Both the position numbers and the translations under genes were made by a program. The notes below the pieces were generated by a model, which searched no databases, was not told the DNA's origin, and saw nothing but the letters and a program-made list of their open reading frames with translations. A stretch of 28,082 nt of DNA, taken from contig CALARE010000039.1 of assembly GCA_937888725.1 (NCBI GenBank), positions 1 through 28,082 of the forward strand, read 5' to 3'. The stretch comes from an uncultured Alphaproteobacteria bacterium. Its GTDB lineage: Bacteria; Pseudomonadota; Alphaproteobacteria; CAAHEQ01; UBA3637. This document shows positions 16,303-23,420 of the stretch, piece after piece (the stretch's first letter is position 1; each line of letters starts with the position of its first letter).

Positions 16303-18030
16303 ATGGCAGATACATCAAAATTATTAGAGGCACTTTCATCATACACGGGGGATCAAACAAGTTTGGAATCCTTTGTCGCTGTGGCAAAAGGTGAATTGGG
16401 AGATGAATGGGGCAATGCCATTTATGAGGTATTGCCAAATTTGCCCGCCCATTTAAAGGAAAAACTCGATCACGCCTTTAACTATTATGGAGCCAGTCTG
16501 TCATGGACGGAGATTCAATCCTACCTCACCAGCGAGGAGCCTCTAGATGTGGCGGAAATAACTCCTCGTATTGATACGTTGCGTTATTGGCTCAAATTTT
16601 TTGGTCCCGCGGGGGAAACAGCCATCAATGAGTTGCAAGAAAAACTCGCACAAGAGGCTGAAAAAGCAAAAGAGGTCCCGCAACCGATAACTGAAATGCA
16701 AGATACAAATCCACCACAAACAGGGGCGGATGACCCAACGGATAACGCCACCGACGCAGGCTATGCCGAGGGTGACTATGCTGAGGGTACCGACGCAGGG
16801 TATGTTGAGGGTGACTACGCTGAGGGTGACTATGCTGAGGGCACCGACAGTGGCTACGCTGAGGGTGACTATGCTGAGGGCACCGACGCTGGGTATGTTG
16901 AGGGCGACTACGCTGACGCCACCGATGCGGGCTATGCCGACGCAGGCTATACCGAGGGGAACTATGCTGACAGCGACTACGCTGACGCCACCGACAGTGG
17001 CTATGCTGATACAGGGTATACCGACGAGTCGTATGCTGATACAGGTTATGCCAATGGTGAATATGACGCCCCTTATGAAGAACCTTATGAAGAACCCTAT
17101 GAAGAACCCTATCAAGCTGAGGGCTATCAAGGAAATGACTATCAAACAGATGAGGATTTTAACAATGAAACTGATTATGTGGATTATCAATCTGATGAAA
17201 CGCTTGGGTATGATGGCCGTTACGCTGATCAGCCGTTTGATGCGGCCAGCAACGACCAAGATAGCTACGTCGATGACGGATACGATGGCTCAGATGGTGG
17301 AACAAACGGCTACTTCGACGAACAATTTTATGGCTCAGATGGTGGCGAAGACGGCTACTTCGACCAAGCAAATTATGCACAAGGTGGTTACAGCGACAGC
17401 TACGACGAGCAAGACAATTTTGAACAAGATGATGACTTTTGGCAAGAGCCTGTTTATCAAAAACAACCAAACGAAACGATAGAAGAATTTATGGCAAAAA
17501 AAACCTTCCATCAGGTTGATTTTTTAAATGCGGTTCGTTGTTGGATAAATGCCAGATGTATTGCCCTTGGGAATAAAGAAATTTACACCTATCGCCATTA
17601 CGGTTTTTTAATTGATTTGATGGAAGAAACGAAAAAAGACGTGCAAGAGGTGCTTTCTGATCCCAAATATTACCCCGCGATTGAAAAAGTACGAGCTGAC
17701 GGTCTCAAAAAATTACAACGCTTTATTTCATCACTTGAAAGTGATTTAAAAACCGCCTACGACAATTTGCCGAGCGAATTAACCGATTTAATCAGTGATG
17801 ACACAAATGCCTCTGATTTAAAAGCCATGCTTGGTGCCGTTGACACATCAAACACACCCGAATTATTAGGGGCTGCCCCTGATGGGTTTGAAATGTTGGA
17901 GGACCCTTTTGCAGGCACTTCCATTGAAAAAGAAATGAAAAAGAAATCAAAACCCACAACGCCAGCGGGCAATACGCCTGTTCAACAAAAAAAATCAGGT
18001 CTTTCGTTTAACAAAAAACCTGTTGCATAG
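16303..18030 (+). CDS. Hypothetical protein with Tyr/Asp/Glu/Gly repeat domain, operon gene 3
   Basis: A 575-aa protein, not recognised, with three parts. Residues 1-125 are helical and folded (SWTEIQSYL, LRYWLKFFGPAGETAINELQEKL). Residues 148-380 are a strongly acidic, Tyr-rich repeat region built from units such as DAGYAEGDYAEG, then PYEE repeated three times (257-268), then GSDGG...GYFD units. Residues 390-500 are again folded and helical (FLNAVRCWINARCIALGNKEIYTYRHYGFLIDLMEE), with a disordered basic tail ending KKSGLSFNKKPVA. There is no signal peptide, so it is probably cytoplasmic. GGGGAC lies just upstream of the ATG. Its acidic repeat could interact with the basic Pro/Arg tail of operon gene 5. 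An antisense frame of 238 codons over the repeat is an artefact of repeat composition. Confidence 0.8.
   Translation: MADTSKLLEALSSYTGDQTSLESFVAVAKGELGDEWGNAIYEVLPNLPAHLKEKLDHAFNYYGASLSWTEIQSYLTSEEPLDVAEITPRIDTLRYWLKFFGPAGETAINELQEKLAQEAEKAKEVPQPITEMQDTNPPQTGADDPTDNATDAGYAEGDYAEGTDAGYVEGDYAEGDYAEGTDSGYAEGDYAEGTDAGYVEGDYADATDAGYADAGYTEGNYADSDYADATDSGYADTGYTDESYADTGYANGEYDAPYEEPYEEPYEEPYQAEGYQGNDYQTDEDFNNETDYVDYQSDETLGYDGRYADQPFDAASNDQDSYVDDGYDGSDGGTNGYFDEQFYGSDGGEDGYFDQANYAQGGYSDSYDEQDNFEQDDDFWQEPVYQKQPNETIEEFMAKKTFHQVDFLNAVRCWINARCIALGNKEIYTYRHYGFLIDLMEETKKDVQEVLSDPKYYPAIEKVRADGLKKLQRFISSLESDLKTAYDNLPSELTDLISDDTNASDLKAMLGAVDTSNTPELLGAAPDGFEMLEDPFAGTSIEKEMKKKSKPTTPAGNTPVQQKKSGLSFNKKPVA
16750..17110. 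repeat. Short coding repeats (DAGYAEGDY-type and PYEE)
   Basis: The DNA is built of degenerate units with recurring GAGGGTGACTA, GCTGAGGGCACC and GACGCC modules, encoding residues of about 150-256, followed by three PYEE-type 12-bp units at about 17070-17106. The units vary in number and order, so the tract is likely prone to length change. Confidence 0.85.
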
Positions 18031-18047
18031 GAAAAAAGGATATGAAA

Positions 18048-19244
18048 ATGAAAAAAAGTTCTCTTGCGTTTTTGATTGCCACCCTTATGATGTCCACCCA
18101 AACAATGGCATCAACAGGGCAAATTTTTAATGTGATTCAAACACAGCAACCCCTCCCCTTTCAAATGGATTTTCAAGTTAAAAATCAAACGCCAGAATTG
18201 AACATTGAAACACCCTATCGTTGTCAAACAACGGGTTTTCATGCAAGTTCTATTTCAACCACCTTACCTGTGAATTTAAATGATTTTCGCTTGATTAAAA
18301 TCACAAAAACAGACCCGCTCCCTCGTTATGAGGTCAATGGTTATAGTTTTAACAATACCCCGATTGATGAGGCCCTTCAAACATTGGTTGATGAAGCGGG
18401 GATTTTGGTTTATACCGAAGATAAGACCTATCCTTCATTATCCGCCCAAAACCTTTATGGTGATTTAGAAAGCGTCATTGGTGCGTTATTAGATAATGTG
18501 GATATGTATTTTGCCTATAATGAAAACACCAACAAATTAAACATCACCAAACGGGCAGATTTTACCATTTCATTGCCAAAAAATCGGCTGGTTATTTTAG
18601 GGGTGCTTGACGCCCTTCGTGGTGCGGGGATTGAAAATATCGTCCCTGATTGGAATGAAAGTATCTTACGGCTTAGCCTGTCAAGACAAGAAGAAAAAAC
18701 CGTACAAAAGCTGATTGAAAGCATCCAAACAAATGGCGAAATGCTCATTGCTGATACAAGCGTTTACCATTTAAATGGCTATCAAAATTGGAATCAGATT
18801 TTAATGCAATATGGGCTTGACAAAATCCATTCAGCCAACAACGGCTTACAAGGCAAGCTCCTCGTCCTTGGTCATCAAAGGACGTATCAATCACTGATTC
18901 AAACCCTTCAACGAACAGGCTCAGCCCAATTATTAAGCGATGGGTTGGCAGTGGTTCCCAACGGTTGGCGGATGTTTTTTGACACATCAAAATGCACATT
19001 AGGAACCGCTCCTTTTATGCAACAACTCATGCTTTCTTTAAACCCAAATATGGGGCATAATTCAAAAATCAACACCACCCTTTCCATTCACACGCCAATG
19101 GGGGAACTCTCCTCTTTCAATGTGAATGCCTCATTAGATGATGAATTAGCGATTATCGGCTTGCCTGATAATCAAATGGGTGGCGAATTGCTTATTTTAA
19201 TCAAATTAAAACTCATCAGATTGGTAGGAGAAAATCAACAATGA
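18048..19244 (+). CDS. Exported STN/secretin-like protein, operon gene 4
   Basis: A 398-aa protein with a clear Sec signal peptide (MKKSSLAFLIATLMMSTQTMA, cleavage after Ala21). Residues about 95-170 have the secretin/TonB short N-terminal (STN) pattern: FNNTPIDEALQTLVDEAGI, then LYGDLESVIGALLDNVDMYFAY and a LNITKR strand. A second N-domain-like segment follows (RLVILGVLDALRGAGIENIV to VQKLIESI). The last 70 residues (TTLSIHTPMGELSSFNVNA, DELAIIGLP, GELLILIKLKLI) resemble the closing strands of secretins. The middle is shorter than in usual secretins (over 500 aa), so it may be a PilN/BfpB/TcpC-like or reduced outer-membrane channel, or a periplasmic partner. ATG 18048 lies 7 nt after AAGGA; ATG 18042 is only 1 nt from it. 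The stop overlaps gene 5 by 4 nt. Confidence in the family is moderate. Confidence 0.72.
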   Translation: MKKSSLAFLIATLMMSTQTMASTGQIFNVIQTQQPLPFQMDFQVKNQTPELNIETPYRCQTTGFHASSISTTLPVNLNDFRLIKITKTDPLPRYEVNGYSFNNTPIDEALQTLVDEAGILVYTEDKTYPSLSAQNLYGDLESVIGALLDNVDMYFAYNENTNKLNITKRADFTISLPKNRLVILGVLDALRGAGIENIVPDWNESILRLSLSRQEEKTVQKLIESIQTNGEMLIADTSVYHLNGYQNWNQILMQYGLDKIHSANNGLQGKLLVLGHQRTYQSLIQTLQRTGSAQLLSDGLAVVPNGWRMFFDTSKCTLGTAPFMQQLMLSLNPNMGHNSKINTTLSIHTPMGELSSFNVNASLDDELAIIGLPDNQMGGELLILIKLKLIRLVGENQQ

Positions 19245-20008
19245 CACAATCAAACAATCAACGCCCTGCCCAACCACCACAACGAACAGCTGTAAGGTCT
19301 GGCACACGTCCTCAAAATCCGCAACAAGCTGGACAAATGAGGCAACGCCCCATGGCAGGAGCTGGCACACCACCTACTGGTAGAGGGGCAATGCCTCAAG
19401 GGACGCGTCCGATGCAAGGGCGTCCTCAAAATCCAGCTCAAATGCGTCAAACACGCCCAGCTGGCACATCTGGCATGCAACCTGTGCAAGGGGCTCGCCC
19501 CATGCAAGGGACGCGTCCGATGCGAGGTGCAAATCCCACAAACCCCATGCAAAATGCCTCTCCTTATCGGATGGCACCAACACAAGGACAAATCCCACCC
19601 CAATCGGCCCCACAAAATTTGGTTTCTTCATTTCAAAGGGGGCAATTTTCCACTCAAACAATGGCGTTAATTGCTGTCTTAATTTTGGTTGTGGGGATTA
19701 TTATGGGAGCCATGATGTTTGGCGGTTCTTCAAAACCTGCTCAACAAGCAGGATTGCAAGGTGTTGTAAAAAACACAGACATCCGCACAAAATTGCCTCG
19801 CTGTGGTCGGATTGACCGTGGTCAAGCTTGTATTCTTTATATCATGAACAGCACCCGCTATGATCAAATTGCTGAGAGCTTTTTTGAGGAAGCATTACGC
19901 CTAACCGAAGTGCCAATTTATTCCATCTCAATGGCAAATCCAAAATATGCAAAACGTCGAATCCCACCAGGACACTTTGCTGAGATTCAAATCCCTAAAG
20001 TCCGCTGA
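19241..20008 (+). CDS. Bitopic membrane protein with basic Pro/Arg/Gln-rich cytoplasmic tail, operon gene 5
   Basis: A 255-aa protein, not recognised. Residues 1-135 are disordered and basic, rich in Pro, Arg, Gln, Gly and Met with a recurring RPMQG/RPMRG motif. One membrane helix follows (about 141-160, MALIAVLILVVGIIMGAMMF). The C-terminal domain, probably periplasmic (about 175-255), contains two cysteines (Cys188 and Cys197) that could form a disulfide in that oxidising compartment, and a compact DQIAESFFEEALRLTEVPIYSIS segment. The ATG overlaps the upstream stop by 4 nt, which implies translational coupling with the STN protein. A TAGGAG lies about 10 nt upstream. It would suit an inner-membrane partner of the STN/secretin-like protein, like the bitopic components of pilus or secretion machines; that role is inferred from layout. 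Confidence 0.78.
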   Translation: MTQSNNQRPAQPPQRTAVRSGTRPQNPQQAGQMRQRPMAGAGTPPTGRGAMPQGTRPMQGRPQNPAQMRQTRPAGTSGMQPVQGARPMQGTRPMRGANPTNPMQNASPYRMAPTQGQIPPQSAPQNLVSSFQRGQFSTQTMALIAVLILVVGIIMGAMMFGGSSKPAQQAGLQGVVKNTDIRTKLPRCGRIDRGQACILYIMNSTRYDQIAESFFEEALRLTEVPIYSISMANPKYAKRRIPPGHFAEIQIPKVR

Positions 20009-20053
20009 TACAACGCATCTGATAGTCGGTTTAAAAAGCGGATAAAGAGAAAC

Positions 20054-20103
20054 TCGCCAAACGCATTGTACCGTTCTTGTACTTAAACGTTTGGCGATTT
20101 TTT
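20054..20103 (+). terminator. Rho-independent terminator of the five-gene operon
   Basis: A perfect 10-bp stem (TCGCCAAACG at 20054-20063 with CGTTTGGCGA at 20088-20097) encloses a 24-nt loop and is followed by TTTTTT, 45 nt after the last stop codon. Confidence 0.9.
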
Positions 20104-20266
20104 ATATGCCCCAAACACGACAGAAATATGATAACGCCCCCACACGCCAACAAAGATACGATAACCGCCCTGCTCTCCATGGGCTCTCTTTTAACGCTTT
20201 CCTACCACCCCGCACCCGCAGGCTCTCTTTTAACGCTTGTATGCTCTTGCTTAATTATTCTCGTAT

Positions 20267-20361
20267 CCTATACCCGCCCCTCAGAACGCAAGATTGCAAC
20301 ACAAAAAAGCTCATACGCCGATGAGCCTATACCCGCCCCTCAGAACGCGAGATTGCAACAC
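20267..20361. repeat. 36-bp direct repeat covering the 3' end of the 444-aa gene
   Basis: Copies at 20267-20302 and 20326-20361 match at 35 of 36 positions. The second contains the last eight sense codons and the stop of the 444-aa gene, so the gene's 3' end has been copied about 59 bp downstream, beyond its terminator hairpin. Confidence 0.9.
20303..20326 (-). terminator. Rho-independent terminator of the 444-aa gene
   Basis: On the minus strand GCTCAT, loop CGGCGT, ATGAGC and then TTTTTT, beginning right after the stop codon. The stem is short (6 bp, extendable by a wobble pair) but perfect and correctly placed. Confidence 0.72.
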
Positions 20362-21661
20362 CGTTATCTGTTGAAACACCTCTTGCTCCAGCAACATTTG
20401 CCAAATAGCTACTGGCATTTGCCTCTCTTTGTGGCTGTGCCTCTTGTTGTTCCCCTTTTTGTTCGGCAATGCTCGCCATTTTACTTGCCCCTCTTTGTGC
20501 CAATGCAGGCTCTTCTTTTTCTTGTGATTGAGGGGGTTGATTTTGTGCCAACGCTGTGGCATTTGCCTGAGATTCAGCGCTCTTTTCTTCATCATTAATG
20601 CCAATCAATCTGCCAAACCAAGAGTTCCTAAACCACGAACCAATACCTGAAGAGTCTGATTCTCGAGCCTCAGACGCGGTATAAACAGCATCTTCGCCAT
20701 GAGCTTGTCTTGCGATATTAAAATCTTCCTGCTTTAAAAAGGGATTGCGTGCAATGGCATCTTCAACAAAACCCTCTGGCACACGGGTATCTCTGATAGC
20801 TCTCGAACCTTGAGCATTTTTTTCATTATACGAAGTAGCAACGGAAACATCAAATACCCCATCTTCATGGGTATGCGGACGCGTACAAAATTCTTTAATA
20901 TACATCGCTCTTGTTTCTAAAGAGGCCATTTGTGAGGCATAGGCTATTCTCGCCTCATTTATATCCATCCCCTTGGTTGGTTCAAAGGGTTGAAGTCCCT
21001 TTGGCGTTTTTTTGGGATTTTTTGCAATATCCATCCACTTATCATAATTCGCATCATACACCGCCCGATAATCTTCAACTGAAACATATTCCGCCATCAT
21101 TACTTTGTTAAAAACTGTATCAGCGAATGCACCTGTATACCCCGCCTTTTTAATCTGTTTTTCATACTCATAAGAGGGGATTTTTGATACATTCAACTCA
21201 CTCATTAATTGCCAATCAAGTGCTTGTGTTTCCGCATCTGCCACCTCGGCAGCCGTATAACTTAAAATCCCCGACGTTTCCTTTTGCATGGCATGTGTAC
21301 ATTCATGTGCAAAAACAAATGCCCCATGGTCTGATTGAAAAAGCTCCCCTTTAACACGCACAACATCACTCAAAGGTACATATACACCCATTGCCGTCTC
21401 AGAAATTTCATCATTATTCGCTCTTAAATCAATTTTAAACGTTTCGCGATCAGATTCCAACATCTGTCGCAACACCATCGACCCTGTCGGTGTTGAATTG
21501 AGAGTCCGAACCGCCTGATGCAAGCGTTCGGTAACGGCTTCTTTTTCTTTTGCATCAGCCTCTGGGGTTATTAAACGAAACTTTTTATATAACGCCACAA
21601 TTTCCTCTTGTGACAACGGGCCTGATTTATCCCCTTTAAACATTGAACCATATATTGCCAT
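20327..21661 (-). CDS. Putative HExxH (gluzincin-like) metallopeptidase, 444 aa
   Basis: The named family is not recognised. The sequence shows FAHECTHAMQKE (zinc motif HExxH at residues 119-123) and, 21 residues after the second His, DAETQALDWQLM (Glu144), which would be the third ligand of a gluzincin. The neighbouring 469-aa protein aligns with it over the first 160 residues: PTG/PTA plus VLR/ALR, then KIDLRANND/RIDLNIENSD, then HExxH, then an ET...L pattern. So the two are divergent paralogues. There is no signal peptide. Residues from about 360 are disordered, Gln/Glu/Ala/Ser-rich and end with a basic tail (ISRSEGRV). AAGGGG lies upstream of the ATG. A TATACT -10 (21697-21702) lies 36 nt upstream, so the gene probably has its own promoter. 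It could act inside the cell or be an exported effector; neither is proven. Confidence 0.72.
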   Translation of the reverse strand: MAIYGSMFKGDKSGPLSQEEIVALYKKFRLITPEADAKEKEAVTERLHQAVRTLNSTPTGSMVLRQMLESDRETFKIDLRANNDEISETAMGVYVPLSDVVRVKGELFQSDHGAFVFAHECTHAMQKETSGILSYTAAEVADAETQALDWQLMSELNVSKIPSYEYEKQIKKAGYTGAFADTVFNKVMMAEYVSVEDYRAVYDANYDKWMDIAKNPKKTPKGLQPFEPTKGMDINEARIAYASQMASLETRAMYIKEFCTRPHTHEDGVFDVSVATSYNEKNAQGSRAIRDTRVPEGFVEDAIARNPFLKQEDFNIARQAHGEDAVYTASEARESDSSGIGSWFRNSWFGRLIGINDEEKSAESQANATALAQNQPPQSQEKEEPALAQRGASKMASIAEQKGEQQEAQPQREANASSYLANVAGARGVSTDNGVAISRSEGRV

Positions 21662-21696
21662 ACCTATCCCCTTTTTAATATTTGTCCCTATCTATT

Positions 21697-21747
21697 AGTA
21701 TAACACATTTTGATAAAAAAGAACATTTTTTTAATCAGTTCTTCTTT
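21697..21747 (-). promoter_or_regulatory. Possible promoter of the 444-aa gene and weak 3' hairpin of the 469-aa gene
   Basis: TATACT (21697-21702, minus strand) in a GTTATACT context matches the -10 of the 469-aa gene; the -35 (TGTTCT) is poor. An AT-rich hairpin with one wobble (arms about 21715-21724 and 21738-21747) overlaps the -35 and follows the stop of the 469-aa gene, so it may work as a weak terminator. Confidence 0.3.
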
Positions 21748-21752
21748 TTTTC

Positions 21753-23162
21753 TTATGCCTGTCGAGAAGATGCCCGTCCCCCTTGTTGCACCACAACCGT
21801 ATCGGACGCGTCATTTGACACGCTACTTGCATTTTGTGCCAGCGTTTTTAACAAATCCCCCCGCGTATTCGTCCCTTCATTTGCGTCTGTCGCAACGGGT
21901 GTTTGATCAAGCGTCTTATCCCCCTCATTTTGCACAGCCACCCGCTCCCCTTTTCGATTATAGGGGGAAATTAGAATACCATATTTATTTTTTAAATGTT
22001 CTCTTATTTTTTTAGATTCATTTTTTATCTCTTGTAACCTATCTTCAGAAAGAAAATCCTCTTGATGAATGAGAAAACTATCAATTGTAAGGTCTGTCAT
22101 ATTTTTATTTAAATCGATTACATCTAAATTGATTTTTTTTGCCAATTCATAAACTTCATCAGATGAAAAGTCCCCCTTTTTTAACTCTTTTTCCGTCAAA
22201 ATATTGAGATAAAGTCTGGCCGCATCTTTTTTTGTTGCCACTTTTAAAAATGCATTCACCTGTGGTTCAAAATATGCTATCAAGTGCTTTTTTACCGCAT
22301 CATTTTGTGGCACAGATAAATGATTAACATCTCTTAAATAATCGGCTAAAGCATCCCCTTTTTCTTTTTTTGATGCGATCTTTAAGAGGTTTTGAAAAAT
22401 GTCATTTCGGGTATAACTCCACTTATTCTTCAATGAGGCATGATTAAACGGAGGCAAATCTTCAATGGAGGCAAGAAAATCATTCCCATACATTTCTTGT
22501 CGTTTTTGAGAAGATTTTTTCCCCATTGGAGAATCAAAAAAATCTAACTGCTCTTTTTTATTAATTAATTGGGTCATCCTTAAATAAAAATTATTCGTTT
22601 CTAATGCGACCATACGGTTAAAAGCTTGTGGTCCCGCATCCAACATCCTTAAATCAGCCTTTTGAGATAAAACACCTTCATTTTGAAGTTGTCGTATATG
22701 TTGTGCCTCATGCAAAAAACTCATTGCGAACAGATAGTTATACCCTCGTTCTGTCTCCTTTTCATCTGCATAAATATCTTGCGGATCATATAGTTTTTTT
22801 TGGGCTTGCATTTCCCTTTTCATATTTTTGGGGAAAAGATTAATCTCATTTGGTTTGTAATCAAAAACAATCCCATAAAACGTAGAAAATGTGTCGCTAT
22901 TTTCAATATTTAAATCAATTCGATAATCGGGGTTTGTCTTTCGTTGTTGTTGAACATTGTACATCGTAGCTCTTAAAGCAACGCGTGCCGTGGGAGATAC
23001 CTCACACAATTGTGTTAAAGCTTTTTCCAACTCTTTTGCATCACCAAATGACCATAAACTTGTGTAATGAATGTACTCTTGACAAAATGCATGAATATCT
23101 TTTGCCGAAATTGGCTCATCAGAAAAGTTGTATTCCAACTGTTTTGTTTTTTCTGTCACCAT
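21753..23162 (-). CDS. Putative HExxH (gluzincin-like) metallopeptidase, 469 aa
   Basis: Paralogue of the adjacent 444-aa protein. Residues 151-155 read HEAQH in FLHEAQHIRQLQNEGVLS. Glu188 in MVALETNNFYLRM aligns with Glu144 of the paralogue and would be the third zinc ligand. The N-terminal 110 residues align with conserved PTA, ALR and RIDLNIENSD segments. The middle (about 210-400) is helical and Lys/Asp/Asn-rich with no match in the paralogue. The tail after about 405 is disordered and ends with a basic stretch (GGRASSRQA); both paralogues share a NASS...V motif in the tail. There is no signal peptide. GGGGAGG lies about 6 nt before the ATG. A TTTTCA-N17-TATACT promoter and an array of 30-bp dyad repeats lie upstream, so this gene seems to be specifically regulated. 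The substrate is unknown. Confidence 0.72.
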   Translation of the reverse strand: MVTEKTKQLEYNFSDEPISAKDIHAFCQEYIHYTSLWSFGDAKELEKALTQLCEVSPTARVALRATMYNVQQQRKTNPDYRIDLNIENSDTFSTFYGIVFDYKPNEINLFPKNMKREMQAQKKLYDPQDIYADEKETERGYNYLFAMSFLHEAQHIRQLQNEGVLSQKADLRMLDAGPQAFNRMVALETNNFYLRMTQLINKKEQLDFFDSPMGKKSSQKRQEMYGNDFLASIEDLPPFNHASLKNKWSYTRNDIFQNLLKIASKKEKGDALADYLRDVNHLSVPQNDAVKKHLIAYFEPQVNAFLKVATKKDAARLYLNILTEKELKKGDFSSDEVYELAKKINLDVIDLNKNMTDLTIDSFLIHQEDFLSEDRLQEIKNESKKIREHLKNKYGILISPYNRKGERVAVQNEGDKTLDQTPVATDANEGTNTRGDLLKTLAQNASSVSNDASDTVVVQQGGRASSRQA

Positions 23163-23193
23163 AAACTGCCTCCCCTCTTATCCATCTTTTTTA

Positions 23194-23222
23194 AGTATAA
23201 CATAAATCTACCCATTTGAAAA
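23194..23222 (-). promoter_or_regulatory. Promoter of the 469-aa metallopeptidase-like gene
   Basis: Minus strand TTTTCA (23217-23222), a 17-nt spacer and TATACT (23194-23199), 32 nt before the ATG. The 30-bp repeat array begins 8 bp upstream of the -35, a usual place for activator sites. Confidence 0.6.
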
Positions 23223-23230
23223 GAGAGAAT

Positions 23231-23365
23231 ATGAGCTTGTATTAAAATACAAACAAACCCATTAGCTTGTATTAAAATACAAACAAACCTATTAGCTTGT
23301 ATTAAAATACGGACAAACCCATTAGCTTGTATTAAAATACGGACAAACCCATTAGCTTGTATTTT
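23231..23365. repeat. Four and a half tandem 30-bp repeats, each with a dyad (operator/iteron-like array)
   Basis: AGCTTGTATT recurs at exactly 30-bp steps (23234, 23264, 23294, 23324, 23354). Units 1 and 2 hold a perfect 16-bp dyad, TTGTATT-AA-AATACAA; in units 3 and 4 the right arm is altered to AATACGG. There are no unique spacers, so this is not a CRISPR array. Position just upstream of the promoter suggests cooperative binding of a regulator. Confidence 0.92.
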
Positions 23366-23381
23366 ATTGTTGACTAATTGA

Positions 23382-23401
23382 TTGGCTTAAAACTAAGCCA
23401 A
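23382..23401 (-). terminator. Hairpin after the 723-aa gene
   Basis: A perfect 8-bp inverted repeat (TTGGCTTA, loop AAAC, TAAGCCAA) 20 bp downstream of the stop of the 723-aa gene. No T-run follows on the minus strand, so termination is uncertain. Confidence 0.4.
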
Positions 23402-23420
23402 CTCAAAGGTAACCCTTTTT

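Larger units (their letters stand above)
20009..20326. other. 318-bp convergent intergenic region with two terminators and direct repeats
   Basis: Between the five-gene operon and the 444-aa gene. It holds the operon terminator (20054-20103), an 18-nt direct repeat (GGCTCTCTTTTAACGCTT at 20182-20199 and 20221-20238), the first copy of a 36-bp repeat (20267-20302) and the terminator of the 444-aa gene (20303-20326). Short open frames across it are repeat-derived. Confidence 0.75.

Noticed and set aside
16543..17259. 238-codon open frame antisense to the Tyr/Asp repeat region
   Set aside because: It translates to an Ile/Val/Gly-rich low-complexity string produced by the repeat on the other strand and lacks a ribosome-binding site.
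23231..23365. CRISPR-like 30-bp repeat array
   Set aside because: The repeats are directly tandem with no unique spacers and no cas genes; an operator-type array fits better.
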